Assembly (NCBI RefSeq): GCF_007747795.1
Contig: NZ_CP036275.1
Location: 6,254,001 to 6,318,000 of the forward strand
Reading direction: 5' to 3'
Source of the DNA: Maioricimonas rarisocia
Lineage (GTDB): Bacteria; Planctomycetota; Planctomycetia; Planctomycetales; Planctomycetaceae
Length of the DNA stretch: 64,000 nucleotides
Under the pieces are notes generated by a model, which was not told the DNA's origin, ran no database searches, and saw only the letters and a list, made by a program, of their open reading frames with translations. Positions within the stretch are counted from its first letter, which is position 1; each line of letters starts with the position of its first letter. Below, one piece after another: positions 9,324 to 18,993 of the stretch. Made by a program: the position numbers and the translations under genes.

Positions 9324-9379
9324 TCTGTCCATCGTGCTAACCTGGACAGCTTCACAGGAGACGTTTCGTCAGCACCGCC

Positions 9380-9407
9380 CGACCTGCGACCGGGATGGCC
9401 GCAGGTC
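9380..9407. other. Perfect inverted repeat in the trailer of the surface-protein gene
   Basis: GACCTGCG and CGCAGGTC are exact complements separated by about 11 bases, between the stop codon at 9482 and the terminator at 9287-9323. There is no T tract, so it may be a 3-prime mRNA structure rather than a terminator. Confidence 0.4.
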
Positions 9408-9481
9408 AGACGAGCCGTTTCACACTTCAGTCAAACAGTCGCTTACTCAAACGGTCAGTGTGACCGTCATACGCTCAGGGA

Positions 9482-11221
9482 TCACGGAACGTTGATGATG
9501 CTCAGGCTTCCGAAGAAGATGCCCGCGAAGAAGCCGGTATCGAGTCCGGCACCGCCGTCGAGCACGGAGTTACCAGTCAGCGACGAGGCGAGATCGAACG
9601 TCAGGTCGTCCTGATCGGCTCCCATGTTGAAGGTGTTGGTATTCGCCCCCGGACCGAAGGCGATCGTACCGAACGACGAACCGAAGACATCGACGTCGTC
9701 ATTCTGGGCGCCGGTGCTGACCAGGGTATTGCCGGCGACAGACGTGCCAATGATGTCGAGATCCGTCACGCCGCCGTTACCGAGGAAGTTGAAGTTACCA
9801 CCGACAGCGGTTCCGGTGATCACCAGACCGCCAGCCAGGGTGTTACCATCCTGGATCACGTTCAGGTTGCCACCAATCGCGGCCGAGAGGAACAGATCAT
9901 CGCCCACGGGCGTGCTGGTTCCCAGATCGATCGAGACGTTGCCACCGACCGCACCGGTCACGATGACGACGTCATCATCGCCACCGACGTCGATCGCCAG
10001 ATTCCCGGTGACCGAGATACCGGTCACGGTCACGAAATCATCGTCCGGCGTCGAGTTGATGGTCAGGTCACCACCAAAGCTGCCGCCGATCGAATCGATG
10101 ATGTCATCGCCGAGCCCGCCATTGACGGTGAAGTTGCCGCCATAGGTCCCGTCGAAGATCAGGAAGTCATCATCGGCACCAAAGCTGATGTCGGTCGTTC
10201 CACCAACCGACGTACCGGCGGCAAGGAACGAACTGTCGGAACCACTTCCGGTGGTCAGAGCGAGGTTACCTCCTACGCTTGACGAGCCGAACATATCGAA
10301 CGTGTTCGCCCCGTTACCGAGATTCACGCTCAGGTTGCCGGCGACGTCAGCGGTGTCACTAAGCGTGACGACGTCGCTGCCGGTGTCCGGATCATCCGTG
10401 ATGGTGAGGTTCGCATTCGCCTCGAAGCTGCCCATCAGCGTGACAGTGTCCGAGCCGGAACCGAGGTTGAACGTCGAATTGCCGTTCAGGTCGGCATTGG
10501 TCTCACCGATGATCGTATCGGAACCGCTGCCGGCATTGATGGTCAGCGTACCGTCAATATCCTGGCCGAGCGTCACCGTGTCGCTTCCGGACCCGAGGTT
10601 CAGCAGCACGTTGCCGTCGACCGCATCGGCGCCACCGAACACCCCGTCGCTCATGTCCACGATGTCCGAACCGGAGCCCATATCGACGGAGAGATTCCCT
10701 TCGACCTGGCCGAATCCGATGATGGCGAGCGTATCGGCACCGGCGCCGAGGCCACCGGCGACGTTGGCAACCAGATTGCCGCCGACCGTGCTGCCATCGT
10801 TGACGTTGACGGTGTCAACGCCCGAGCTGCCAAGCACACCCAGGTGCGTGTTCAGATCGACGGTTCCCGGCCCACCGAAGTCACCAATGTTCAGCGTACT
10901 TGCCGTGTTCGTGCTGAAGTCAAAGCCGATCGCGATGCCCGTGTCGATGATGGCGGTCTGGGCCGCCGTCGTCGTAAACACCGCGCCCGAAAACGGGCCG
11001 ATGTTCAATGTCGTGCCGGGATCGGCGATAAACACATAGTTGCCGGCACCGTCATTGTTGATGGTCACGCCGACATCCGTACCGCTCCCCTGCATGATGA
11101 TGGTCTGTCCCAGGCCGGGCACGATGGCCTGACCTGCGAACGTAATGGCACCGGCCAGCAGTACGCGTTCCTCCAGTAGTTCGACGTTGAGACTTTGCCG
11201 CGTGAGTTGTGCAGAGTGCAT
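9482..11221 (-). CDS. Repetitive Gly/Asp-rich planctomycete surface protein
   Basis: 579 residues. The N terminus contains VELLEERVLLAG at about 13-24, a form of the planctomycete export/sorting signature. The rest is built of imperfect repeats in the style of GNLSVNLGSGSDTVTL, rich in Gly, Asp, Ser, Thr and small hydrophobics, with almost no Lys, Arg, Cys or Trp. This composition predicts a long parallel beta-solenoid, probably secreted or surface bound. The Asp-rich turns could bind calcium as in RTX proteins, but no exact RTX nonapeptide array is visible. An AAGGAG ribosome site sits just upstream of the start. It is transcribed alone, with a terminator after it. Function unknown; adhesion or a structural role is a guess. 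Confidence 0.78.
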   Translation of the reverse strand: MHSAQLTRQSLNVELLEERVLLAGAITFAGQAIVPGLGQTIIMQGSGTDVGVTINNDGAGNYVFIADPGTTLNIGPFSGAVFTTTAAQTAIIDTGIAIGFDFSTNTASTLNIGDFGGPGTVDLNTHLGVLGSSGVDTVNVNDGSTVGGNLVANVAGGLGAGADTLAIIGFGQVEGNLSVDMGSGSDIVDMSDGVFGGADAVDGNVLLNLGSGSDTVTLGQDIDGTLTINAGSGSDTIIGETNADLNGNSTFNLGSGSDTVTLMGSFEANANLTITDDPDTGSDVVTLSDTADVAGNLSVNLGNGANTFDMFGSSSVGGNLALTTGSGSDSSFLAAGTSVGGTTDISFGADDDFLIFDGTYGGNFTVNGGLGDDIIDSIGGSFGGDLTINSTPDDDFVTVTGISVTGNLAIDVGGDDDVVIVTGAVGGNVSIDLGTSTPVGDDLFLSAAIGGNLNVIQDGNTLAGGLVITGTAVGGNFNFLGNGGVTDLDIIGTSVAGNTLVSTGAQNDDVDVFGSSFGTIAFGPGANTNTFNMGADQDDLTFDLASSLTGNSVLDGGAGLDTGFFAGIFFGSLSIINVP

Positions 11222-11741
11222 TGTCAGCTCCTTGGGTCAGACGTGATCAGCGAGTGAGAGTCGAGAAGACTTGTCAAGCCAACAGGCCAGTACCTCCGGA
11301 ATAACCCGCAGAAACCGAACAAGCAACAAAATTCAACCCACTTCACCATTTTTTTCGAATCCCCCTATCCCCACACTCGAGCGGCGCGCATTTCTAGCGC
11401 AGATGCCCTCGTCCTCCCCCTGTGAACCGATATCCACCGTTTTGCGGTGACCAGGATCCGGAGATTCTTATGGGTTTCCTGCAGCCTGGAGGCGATCCCC
11501 ACCACACAGGGGCATCCCCCGGGGCTCTCGCCGGGCACGGAGCAGCGGCCGGACACCCTTGCAGCGGCACACCTGTCTCCCATTCCGCCAAAACTCGTTC
11601 CGCCCACCATTTCCCACTTGGGAACGACCGCCCGGGGGAACTACGCTTGGGAATCGAAACAACGCGCGGAGCAGCCGGATGGCCCTCCCGCGATCCCGAA
11701 CGTTTCTGCAGAGTTACCCCGTCAGACCACAGAGTCCTGCA
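11222..11741. other. Divergent intergenic region upstream of the surface protein and the HlyD-like gene
   Basis: 520 bases. The left 150 bases are notably A/T-rich for this window and include a run of seven T at about 11350 and a TTGACA-like box at 11272-11277 on the minus strand, without a convincing -10 box. The right part is GC-rich with only unconvincing short open frames. No RNA gene recognised. Confidence 0.45.
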
Positions 11742-12635
11742 ATGACAGCTTCCTCCGCGATTCGCCCTCAGAGTCTCCCTGGCCGGACGTTCCTTGCAGT
11801 CATCCTGCTCACATGGACGGCCGCCCCCGCTTTCGCGTCGGACTCACCGATCTACGAAGTCGTCTGCGAACGCTGCCAGCTTAAACTGATTGACCGCGTC
11901 ACGCTGACCGGCCGGGCCAGCGGCGTCATCGTGTCACTGCCGCGGGAAGGAGATCCGGTCAAGGAAGGAGCCATTGTCGTTCAGCTCGACGACCGGCTGC
12001 CCCGACTGCAGCGCGACCTGGCCGAGAAGGAAGTCGCCAACGACGTCGACCTGCGGTACTCCGAGAAGTCCCGCGACGTCGCCTCGCTCGAACTCCGTAA
12101 GGCTCTCCTGGCACGCGAAAAAGAGGAGTACGCCTTCTCCGACATGGAAGTCCAGCGTCTGCAGCTTGCCGCCCAGCGGGCTGAACTCGCCGTCGAACAG
12201 GTCCTCCACGACCTCGACGTCAAGAAGCTGCAGGCAGAGCTGGCCGAAGTGTCCCTGGACCATTACCGGGTCCCTTCGCCAATCGACGGCGTCGTCTCGC
12301 AACGCCTCAAGTCGGTCGGCGAATCGGTGGTCGAAGGCGAGGCGATCGTCGAGATCATCAACACCGATACGCTCCGCGTGGACGGATACGTCAGCGTCGA
12401 GCATGCCTGGCGAATTCGCCGCGGCGGGGCCGTCACACTGCAGCTGGAAATCCCCGACGTCGATCTTCCGGTCGAACAGGAAACGTTTGCCGGCAAGATC
12501 GTGTTCGTCGATTCCGAGGTCGACCCGGTCACCTCGAAGATTCACATCTGGGCCGAGATCGAAAACCGGGACGGTTTGCTGCGGGCTGGCCTGCATGGCC
12601 GCATGACAGTTACGCTCGACAAACCTCAACCGTAA
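11742..12635 (+). CDS. HlyD/RND periplasmic adaptor-like protein
   Basis: 297 residues from the ATG at 11742, chosen because it opens a signal peptide (hydrophobic core FLAVILLTW then AFASDS). Upstream in-frame ATGs give Arg/Pro-rich non-signal sequence. It has a lipoyl-like half (GRASGVIVSLPREGDPVKEGAIVVQLDD), an alpha-helical hairpin at about 85-165, then a second lipoyl half (YRVPSPIDGVVSQRLKSVGESVVEGEAIVEI) and a beta-barrel portion. Adaptors of this family bridge inner-membrane exporters and outer-membrane channels. It is short, with no membrane-proximal domain beyond the barrel, and no transporter gene adjoins it, so the partner is unknown. Confidence 0.8.
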   Translation: MTASSAIRPQSLPGRTFLAVILLTWTAAPAFASDSPIYEVVCERCQLKLIDRVTLTGRASGVIVSLPREGDPVKEGAIVVQLDDRLPRLQRDLAEKEVANDVDLRYSEKSRDVASLELRKALLAREKEEYAFSDMEVQRLQLAAQRAELAVEQVLHDLDVKKLQAELAEVSLDHYRVPSPIDGVVSQRLKSVGESVVEGEAIVEIINTDTLRVDGYVSVEHAWRIRRGGAVTLQLEIPDVDLPVEQETFAGKIVFVDSEVDPVTSKIHIWAEIENRDGLLRAGLHGRMTVTLDKPQP

Positions 12636-12908
12636 ACTCGATTCAGGTCTCCACTTTTCCACTCGGGATGGTGCGGGCTGCGCGGGTAACCGAAAATGGA
12701 GTAAGTACGGTCCCGTGTCGCGGCTTGAGGACGGATCCAGTTCTCCCGCTTCTTCTGATCGCGGTGCGGACCATTGGACGGAAGCCAGTCTGCCAACGGA
12801 GTTCGGGCCGACCTCTCGTGGCGATGTGCTCCCCAGGGAATCCGCCGGCCATGACGCGCCGGCCCACTTACGTCACGGAAGACGAAGACGTCTGGAGTTT
12901 CGTCACCC

Positions 12909-14162
12909 GTGACGGATGCGACGCCCCGAGTCACCATCCTGATCTATCAGAGCTATCTCCCGTTCCAGGGACGCTATCCCCGCGTCTCCGGACAGGCGGA
13001 GATCCTGCAGCGTCACGGCTATGACGTTCACGTGCTTGCCTGCGATCGCGAGGCCCGGCATCCCGTCGATGACACGGTCGAAGGGATCCGCGTGCGACGG
13101 ATTCCGATCCGATCCGGCGAGATGCTCGGTCCGATCCGGCAGCTCATCCCGCTGATCCTGTTCTTCTTCCGGGCCACCTGGCGGATTCTTCGCCAGCGCC
13201 CCGACATCCTGATCTGTCACAACCTCGACGTCGTCCCCATCGGCTGCGTCGTCCGTTGCCTCTCGCGCACGCGCGTCTTCTTCGATGCCCATGAGCCCAA
13301 CTATTACGGACTCTGGCCGGAGAAGTGGCGGCTCTTCCACTGGGGACTGACGCTCTCCGAAAAGCTGATGGCCCGCATGATGCACGGCATCACGGTCACC
13401 AACGGCTACCAGGTCCGCAAGTACACCGGCTTCGGCGTCAAACACGTCGCGCTGATCGGCAACTACGCCCGCCCCGACTTCGGCATCGACGCGATCCCCG
13501 ATGAGAAGCGGCAGCGGGAGACCGTCACGTTTGGTCGACTCGGCACGATCTATCCCGGCACCGGCTTCGAACAGATGGTGCAGGCCTTCCAGAAAGTGCA
13601 GCAGGACCGCCCGCAGGCCCGCCTGCTCATCGCCGGCCGGGTCGTCGACAAGTACCGGGACCGGTTCGAAGAGATTATCGCTCCCATTGCCGAGAGCATC
13701 GAACGGATCGGCGCCTATTCCGCCGACCAGATGCCCGAGCTGTACCGCAAGCTCGACGTCTCGCTGATGATCTATCCCCGTACCGCCTGGTTCCGGCACA
13801 TCACTCCCACCAAGTACTACGATTCGCTGGCCAACGGCGTCCCCGTGATCATGACGGACATCGGCGGCATCGGAGACGAGATCCGTCACGAGCAGTGCGG
13901 AATCGTCGTCGACGAGAACGACATCGACGGAATTGCCGACGCCATGCGGCAACTCATCGACGAGCCGCCGCGAAGGCTCGCCATGGCACAGCAGGCGCTC
14001 GAAGCCACCCGCACGTCGTACTCGTGGGAAGGGATGGAACGGGATTACGTGGCATTCGTTGCCGACGTCTCCGGCCATCTGCCCGCAGGACGTGCCTCGC
14101 AGCAATCACCATCGAATTCTCCCCCGCAGACGAGCAACAGACCGGCCGGAGCGCAGTCATGA
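12909..14162 (+). CDS. Glycosyltransferase family 4 protein
   Basis: 417 residues with a GTG start. It has a GT-B fold: an N-terminal domain with a positively charged and hydrophobic middle (LIPLILFFFRATWRILRQRPD), and a C-terminal nucleotide-sugar domain with TFGRLGTIYPGTGFEQMV, LLIAGR and the EX7E-like region around KYYDSLANGVPVIMTDIGG. It is the first gene of the polysaccharide cluster and overlaps the next start by four bases (ATGA), so the two are likely translationally coupled. Donor and acceptor unknown. The tail after about residue 390 (Ser/Pro/Gln-rich) looks disordered. Confidence 0.85.
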   Translation: MTDATPRVTILIYQSYLPFQGRYPRVSGQAEILQRHGYDVHVLACDREARHPVDDTVEGIRVRRIPIRSGEMLGPIRQLIPLILFFFRATWRILRQRPDILICHNLDVVPIGCVVRCLSRTRVFFDAHEPNYYGLWPEKWRLFHWGLTLSEKLMARMMHGITVTNGYQVRKYTGFGVKHVALIGNYARPDFGIDAIPDEKRQRETVTFGRLGTIYPGTGFEQMVQAFQKVQQDRPQARLLIAGRVVDKYRDRFEEIIAPIAESIERIGAYSADQMPELYRKLDVSLMIYPRTAWFRHITPTKYYDSLANGVPVIMTDIGGIGDEIRHEQCGIVVDENDIDGIADAMRQLIDEPPRRLAMAQQALEATRTSYSWEGMERDYVAFVADVSGHLPAGRASQQSPSNSPPQTSNRPAGAQS

Positions 14163-15772
14163 GTCAGAACAAGGTGCTGGTCTTCGGCATCGACGGTGCC
14201 ACCTTCGACATCATCCGCCCTGCCATCGAGCGGGGGAAGATGTCGAACCTCAAGAAGCTGATGGACTCCGGGGCCTCGGGGCCGCTGCAGTCCACGATCC
14301 ATCCCATCACCCCGATGGCCTGGACCAGCTTTGCCACCGGGACAAACGCGGGCAAGCACGGCATCTTCGATTTCGCCCGCATTGACAACAACCGCATCCT
14401 GCTCAACAACGGCTGCGATCGCCGGATGCCCGCCATCTGGACGCACCTGACCGAGCAGCAGCGTCCCTCCGTGGTCGTCAACGTCCCATTCACCTATCCG
14501 CCCGAGCAGATCAACGGCGTGATGGTGCCCGGCTTCGAAGCCCCGTACGTGACCCGGGACGTGTTCCACCCCGAATCGGTCTACGACGACCTGATGAAGG
14601 AATTCGGCCACTACGAGTTCGATTGGACCTTCCCCATCGGTCGCAAACTCGACGTCGAGGGCTATCGTCAGCAGTGCCGCAAGACGATCGACCATCGTGG
14701 CGAAACATCGCTGCATCTGCTGAAGAACTACCCCTGGGACTTCTTCATGGTCGTGTTTTCGACGCCCGACCATGTGCAGCATGTCTTCTGGAAGATGGAG
14801 AACGGGCTGGCCGCGATCGAAGATTTCTACGACCAATGCGATCAGTGGCTGGGTCGTTATCTCGAAGCGATCGACGACGACACGACAGTCGTGATCATGT
14901 CCGACCACGGCTTCGGGCCGATCGAAAAGATCGTCTACCTCGACAACTGGCTCGAGCAGGAAGGCTTCCTCAAGCGGGCTCAGCCCGGGATGAAGCAGAA
15001 GGCGATCCCGCTGCTCAAACGGACGCTGCAGCGGGCCTTGCCCACCTCGCTCCGCAAACGCATTGCCGGTCGTCTGGCCGGACTCAAGGGGCGGCTCGAA
15101 GCACAGCAGTTCGGCGGAACGCTCGACTGGGCGCACACGACCGCCTTCTCCTACGGCATGTACGGCAACATCTACATCAATGCCAAAGGAGCGTGGCCAC
15201 AGGGAATCGTCGAACCGGATCAGTACGACGCCGTCTGCGAGAAGGTCATCAGCCGATTGATGGAGCTGAAGGATCCTGACAGCGGCGAACCGGTCGTCGA
15301 CAAGGTCCATCGCCGGCAGGATCTGTACTCGGGTGCCGAGGCCGGGCAGGCCCCCGATCTGGTCGTCCAGTGGCGTGACTACGCTTACTACACCAAGCGG
15401 GGACTGGACAGCGGCAAGGCCATCTTTGCCGACGACCTGATGATCGACGCGTCCGAGTTTCCCCACACCGGTACGCACCGGCTCGACGGCGTCTTCGTGG
15501 CCTCGGGGCCGAATATCCGGCCCGGCATGGATCTCTCCGCCCGCATCATCGACCTGGCACCGACGATTCTGAAGCTGCTCGGGATCCAGCCCGGGAGCGA
15601 GATGGACGGCCGCGTTCTCGACGAAATCTTCAGCAGCGACATGCCGGAGACGACGTCGACGGAGACCTCCGGACCGCTGACAACCGGCACGGTCAAGCAG
15701 GCCGGTTCCATTTCGGAAGAGGAAGAAGAAGCCGTCCGTGAGCGACTGCGGAGCCTGGGATACATCGAATGA
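14159..15772 (+). CDS. Alkaline-phosphatase-superfamily phosphodiesterase-like protein (first copy)
   Basis: 537 residues. Metal and nucleophile sites of the type I phosphodiesterase/nucleotide pyrophosphatase group are visible: FGIDGATFD (metal Asp), PMAWTSFATG with Thr56 as the likely nucleophile, PDHVQHVFW (metal ligands) and MSDHGFGPIEK. The C terminus ends RLRSLGYIE. Enzymes of this group cleave phosphodiesters or transfer phospho-groups. Inside a polysaccharide cluster it may trim or add phospho-substituents, but that is inference. It overlaps the glycosyltransferase before it and the sulfotransferase after it by four bases each. A paralogue lies at 20589. Confidence 0.85.
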   Translation: MSQNKVLVFGIDGATFDIIRPAIERGKMSNLKKLMDSGASGPLQSTIHPITPMAWTSFATGTNAGKHGIFDFARIDNNRILLNNGCDRRMPAIWTHLTEQQRPSVVVNVPFTYPPEQINGVMVPGFEAPYVTRDVFHPESVYDDLMKEFGHYEFDWTFPIGRKLDVEGYRQQCRKTIDHRGETSLHLLKNYPWDFFMVVFSTPDHVQHVFWKMENGLAAIEDFYDQCDQWLGRYLEAIDDDTTVVIMSDHGFGPIEKIVYLDNWLEQEGFLKRAQPGMKQKAIPLLKRTLQRALPTSLRKRIAGRLAGLKGRLEAQQFGGTLDWAHTTAFSYGMYGNIYINAKGAWPQGIVEPDQYDAVCEKVISRLMELKDPDSGEPVVDKVHRRQDLYSGAEAGQAPDLVVQWRDYAYYTKRGLDSGKAIFADDLMIDASEFPHTGTHRLDGVFVASGPNIRPGMDLSARIIDLAPTILKLLGIQPGSEMDGRVLDEIFSSDMPETTSTETSGPLTTGTVKQAGSISEEEEEAVRERLRSLGYIE

Positions 15773-16737
15773 TCCTGCCGAACGTGGTGATCGCTGGCAC
15801 GCCGAAATCCGGCAGCACATCGCTGTTCCGGTGGCTCAGCGACCATCCGCAGGTCTGCAGCTCGGCCCGCAAGGAGACGCGGATTCTGCTGGACCGCGGC
15901 GACCCCCAGTTTTGCGACGAGTGCAACTACCACGACCACGGCCTTGCGGCATACGAAAGCCTGTTTCCCGAGTCCAGCCGGTCGTCGTCGCGGCCGGTCC
16001 GGCTCGAAGCGACGCCGCATTACCTGTATCACGACACAGCGCTGCGTGTCCTGTCCGGACTGGACGAGATCCCGCACATTGTGATCCTGCTGCGCAAGCC
16101 GTCTGACCGGATCTACTCGTCATTTCGCTACACACAAAACAATTTGGGACTGCTGCCGCGACGACTGAGCTTTGGTGAGTACGTCGAGAGGCTGCTGTCC
16201 GAAGACTCACTTAGCGGCGAGCCGCTCGCGCGTCCGCCACTGGTCTGGCGTGAATTGCGGTACAGCCGGTACGCCGACGACCTGCGGCGCTGGCAGGAAG
16301 CATTTCCTCCCGACCGGCTGCACGTGCTCCTGTTCGAGGAACTCGTGCGGAGTCCGGCCCGGGAAGTGGCGGCACTGGCCGCTGCCATCGGCATCGACGA
16401 CACGTTTTATGCGAATTATGCCTTCCCGCGGTGCAACGAGAGTTACTGCGTCCGCGTTCCGGAACTGCAGCGGCCGGCCCGCCGCAGCGCCCGGGTGTTG
16501 CCGGTCGGTCGGATGAAGGCCGCTGTTCAGGAGATCTACCTGAAACTGCAGCGGCGGCCGCGGGAAACGGAATCACTGACGGAAGATCAGGCTGCCCTAC
16601 GGAAACTCGACGCCACTCTCGCATCCGCCAATGCCGAACTGTGCGAACTGCTCGGACGGAACCTCGACGTGTGGGAACTGTCTGACGTTCGACTCGGCGT
16701 TTCGCAGCGGGAGTCCCTCGGCACCAGTGCCAGATGA
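15769..16737 (+). CDS. Sulfotransferase (PAPS-dependent family), first copy
   Basis: 322 residues. TPKSGSTSLFRWL at 11-23 is the 5-prime phosphosulfate-binding loop, and LLRKPSDRIYSSFRY at about 108-121 is the 3-prime phosphate-binding element of PAPS sulfotransferases of the heparan-sulfate type. No membrane helix or signal is seen, so it acts in the cytoplasm, probably on a lipid-linked or nucleotide-linked sugar. The start overlaps the stop of the phosphodiesterase-like gene (ATGA). Substrate unknown. Confidence 0.85.
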   Translation: MILPNVVIAGTPKSGSTSLFRWLSDHPQVCSSARKETRILLDRGDPQFCDECNYHDHGLAAYESLFPESSRSSSRPVRLEATPHYLYHDTALRVLSGLDEIPHIVILLRKPSDRIYSSFRYTQNNLGLLPRRLSFGEYVERLLSEDSLSGEPLARPPLVWRELRYSRYADDLRRWQEAFPPDRLHVLLFEELVRSPAREVAALAAAIGIDDTFYANYAFPRCNESYCVRVPELQRPARRSARVLPVGRMKAAVQEIYLKLQRRPRETESLTEDQAALRKLDATLASANAELCELLGRNLDVWELSDVRLGVSQRESLGTSAR

Positions 16738-16746
16738 GTACCTGCC

Positions 16747-18240
16747 ATGAATGGTGAACTGTCGCCGAAAGCGATCCTCGAATACGCCGTCTTCGTGGTG
16801 TGCAAGCGGAAGTGGTCGATCATCGCGATCTTCTTCGCGACGGTTGCGGCTTTCTGCTTTGGCACCTTTCTGGTGACGCCGCAGTGGGAAGCCTCCACGA
16901 AGCTGATGGTCCTCGGGGCTCCCACGACGCAGCCGGTCATCTTCGAAGGGATCGAGTACCCGACCCGCTCGGAAAAGATCTCGTCAAACGATCTGGTCGA
17001 GATCCTCAACAGCGACGCGTTCGCTGCAGAAATCGTCCGCCGCTTCGAGCTCGACGAACTGGCCCGCGAGAAAGCCCAGAAACCCCGCAACCTTCGCGAA
17101 AAGCTGAAGGTGAGCATCATGCATTTCGTCACGACGCCGATGCGGTGGGCGGTCGAAATGGGCTGGCGGGAGCCGTCCCAGAAGAACTTCTTCGCGGACG
17201 CCGTCGAAGAACTCGTCGAAGACTGGGAAGAAATCGAGCTGATCGAAGAGACGTCGACCATTCATGTCGGCGTCTACGCCGAGACTCCGGAGCTGGCGGT
17301 CGGCATCTCCAATGCCCTCTCGGACATGCTCGTCGACAAGGTCAAGGAGTTCAACAAGACCGAGGCGGAACGGGCCTTCGAGTTCGTCAGCAAGCAGCTC
17401 AAGACGGTCTCCGCTCGACTGGAAGAAGCCGAGCAGGAAATGCTCGAGTTCAAGAACGCCGAGAAGATCGTCGACATCGCCGAAGAACGGATGCAGCTGC
17501 TCACGCGGATGCAGACACTCAGAACCTCGCTCTCCGCCAACGAAACCGAGATCATCTCGACGCGGGCCCGGCTCGGCGAACTGGACCGGCAGGTTTCGCT
17601 CCCGGCGGCCCGCGGTGGATCGAATGACGACGACGAATACGCGACGCTGCGGAACAGTATCGACGAAACCGAAGTCGAACGGGAAATCGCCGCAAAACGA
17701 GCGACGCTGGTCGAACTGCAGGCCACGCGTGACCACCTGCAGCAGGAGACGGCCAGGATTCAGGGCCAGATGGACGTGATCGCCGACCGCGAACTGCGGT
17801 TTGAGCGACTCTCCCGCACGGTGGCCAGCCTGCGTGAGCGATTCATCAACATGAACCAGAAGTACCTTGAACTCGAGGTGCAGAAGTTCACCGAAACACC
17901 TGAGTTCGACATCAAAGTGGCCGCCCCGGCCTACATCGCCGAGGGAACCGACTACGACTGGCCCTCGTGGCTGCTGACGATCCTCGCTTCGATTCTGGGC
18001 GGAACCGGCCTGAGTCTGGGCTACGTGTTCTTCATGGAATACTGGACCGACACGCTCGATCGTCGCCGTCAGATCGAGGAATCCACCGGCCTGACGATTC
18101 TGGGAACCGTTCCCGCGTTGTCGCTCGGCGGTCTGGTCGGGCTGTGCCGACCGAAGTCGACACCGGCCCCGTCATCGGCTCCCTCGTCGAAACCTCAATC
18201 GCGCACCAGCCGCACCCCCGAGCCTGAGAGCGTCACATGA
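16747..18240 (+). CDS. Wzz/GumC-like polysaccharide chain-length determinant protein
   Basis: 497 residues. N-terminal membrane helix at about 18-40, a Wzz domain with the conserved start of the external region (VTPQWEASTKLMVLG), a long coiled-coil section (about 210-370, rich in Glu/Arg heptads), a second membrane helix near 405-430, and a short Ser/Pro-rich cytoplasmic tail. Such polysaccharide co-polymerases set chain length together with a BY-kinase. The kinase-like gene follows immediately with a four-base overlap, supporting a functional pair. The outer-membrane channel (Wza type) is not in the window. Confidence 0.88.
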   Translation: MNGELSPKAILEYAVFVVCKRKWSIIAIFFATVAAFCFGTFLVTPQWEASTKLMVLGAPTTQPVIFEGIEYPTRSEKISSNDLVEILNSDAFAAEIVRRFELDELAREKAQKPRNLREKLKVSIMHFVTTPMRWAVEMGWREPSQKNFFADAVEELVEDWEEIELIEETSTIHVGVYAETPELAVGISNALSDMLVDKVKEFNKTEAERAFEFVSKQLKTVSARLEEAEQEMLEFKNAEKIVDIAEERMQLLTRMQTLRTSLSANETEIISTRARLGELDRQVSLPAARGGSNDDDEYATLRNSIDETEVEREIAAKRATLVELQATRDHLQQETARIQGQMDVIADRELRFERLSRTVASLRERFINMNQKYLELEVQKFTETPEFDIKVAAPAYIAEGTDYDWPSWLLTILASILGGTGLSLGYVFFMEYWTDTLDRRRQIEESTGLTILGTVPALSLGGLVGLCRPKSTPAPSSAPSSKPQSRTSRTPEPESVT

Positions 18241-18902
18241 TCTGGCGACCATCCCTCAAACGACTGATGCGTCACTTCGGCCCGATCGTCGACCAGGTGA
18301 CCGTCCGCGGCGGTCTCGCCAAAGACGCCTCGTTCGGTGATCGGCGTGCAACGGGTATTCTCGTTGCCAGTGCCGAATCTCGCGAAGGACGCAGTTCGAC
18401 CGCACTGGGCCTGGCCCTGGCCGCTGCCCGGCTCAAGCAGACCCAGAATGTCGTCCTGATCGATGGCGACCTCCGCCACGGCGACATCACACGCAAGTTC
18501 GGGCTGGAACAGCACGAAGGATTCCGCGAACTGCTCGCCGGCACCAACGGGATTGCCGGGCTGCTCGCGCCGACCTCGACCAGCAATCTGCACGTCATGC
18601 CCTGCGGCAAGGCGGCGCTGGACTGGCCGGACATCCTGCTGAGCAGCGAAGCGGAACAGGCATTCGGTCTGCTGCGCGAGCAGGCGGACTTTGTCGTCGT
18701 CGACAGTCCGGCGGTGAACCAGTTTCCGGAAGGCCGACTGCTGGCCCAGTGGCTCGATTCGGTCATCCTGGTCGTTCGGACCGGTCGCTCTCGAGCCGAG
18801 GCCGTCAACGAAGCCAGGGAAGTGTTCAGCGACAAGCTGATCGGGGCTGTCGTCACCCGGTACCGCCGCGTCGTCCCCGGATTCATCGATCGTTACTTCT
18901 GA
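18237..18902 (+). CDS. CpsD/BY-kinase-like P-loop protein with degenerate Walker A
   Basis: 221 residues. It has the order of motifs of bacterial tyrosine kinases of exopolysaccharide systems: a Walker A region at about 45-57, Walker A-prime NVVLIDGDLRHGD at 71-83 and Walker B DFVVVDSP near 138. The Walker A reads ESREGRSSTA where family members have a GEGKST core, so the catalytic Lys is replaced by Arg52. No Tyr-rich C-terminal tail is present. It may be a pseudo-enzyme that only binds the Wzz partner, or a weak ATPase. Start overlaps the Wzz stop. Confidence 0.8.
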   Translation: MIWRPSLKRLMRHFGPIVDQVTVRGGLAKDASFGDRRATGILVASAESREGRSSTALGLALAAARLKQTQNVVLIDGDLRHGDITRKFGLEQHEGFRELLAGTNGIAGLLAPTSTSNLHVMPCGKAALDWPDILLSSEAEQAFGLLREQADFVVVDSPAVNQFPEGRLLAQWLDSVILVVRTGRSRAEAVNEAREVFSDKLIGAVVTRYRRVVPGFIDRYF

Positions 18903-18993
18903 ACGGTCCCGGCAGGTCGCCAGGGGCCGTGACAGGCGACTGCAATCGGATTCCCCGAAGAACGTGCATCCATGACTGGGAGCGTCTGAGTCG

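Noticed and set aside
9482-11221. Possible tandem repeat or CRISPR array
   Set aside because: The periodicity comes from codons of a repetitive protein; no identical repeats with unique spacers.
12636-12908. Possible small gene or RNA before the first glycosyltransferase
   Set aside because: Frames are in conflict with the GTG start at 12909 and have no recognised sequence; no stable RNA fold evident by eye.
14045-15820. 591-codon frame antisense to the phosphodiesterase-like gene
   Set aside because: Typical GC-driven shadow; the plus-strand gene has complete catalytic motifs.
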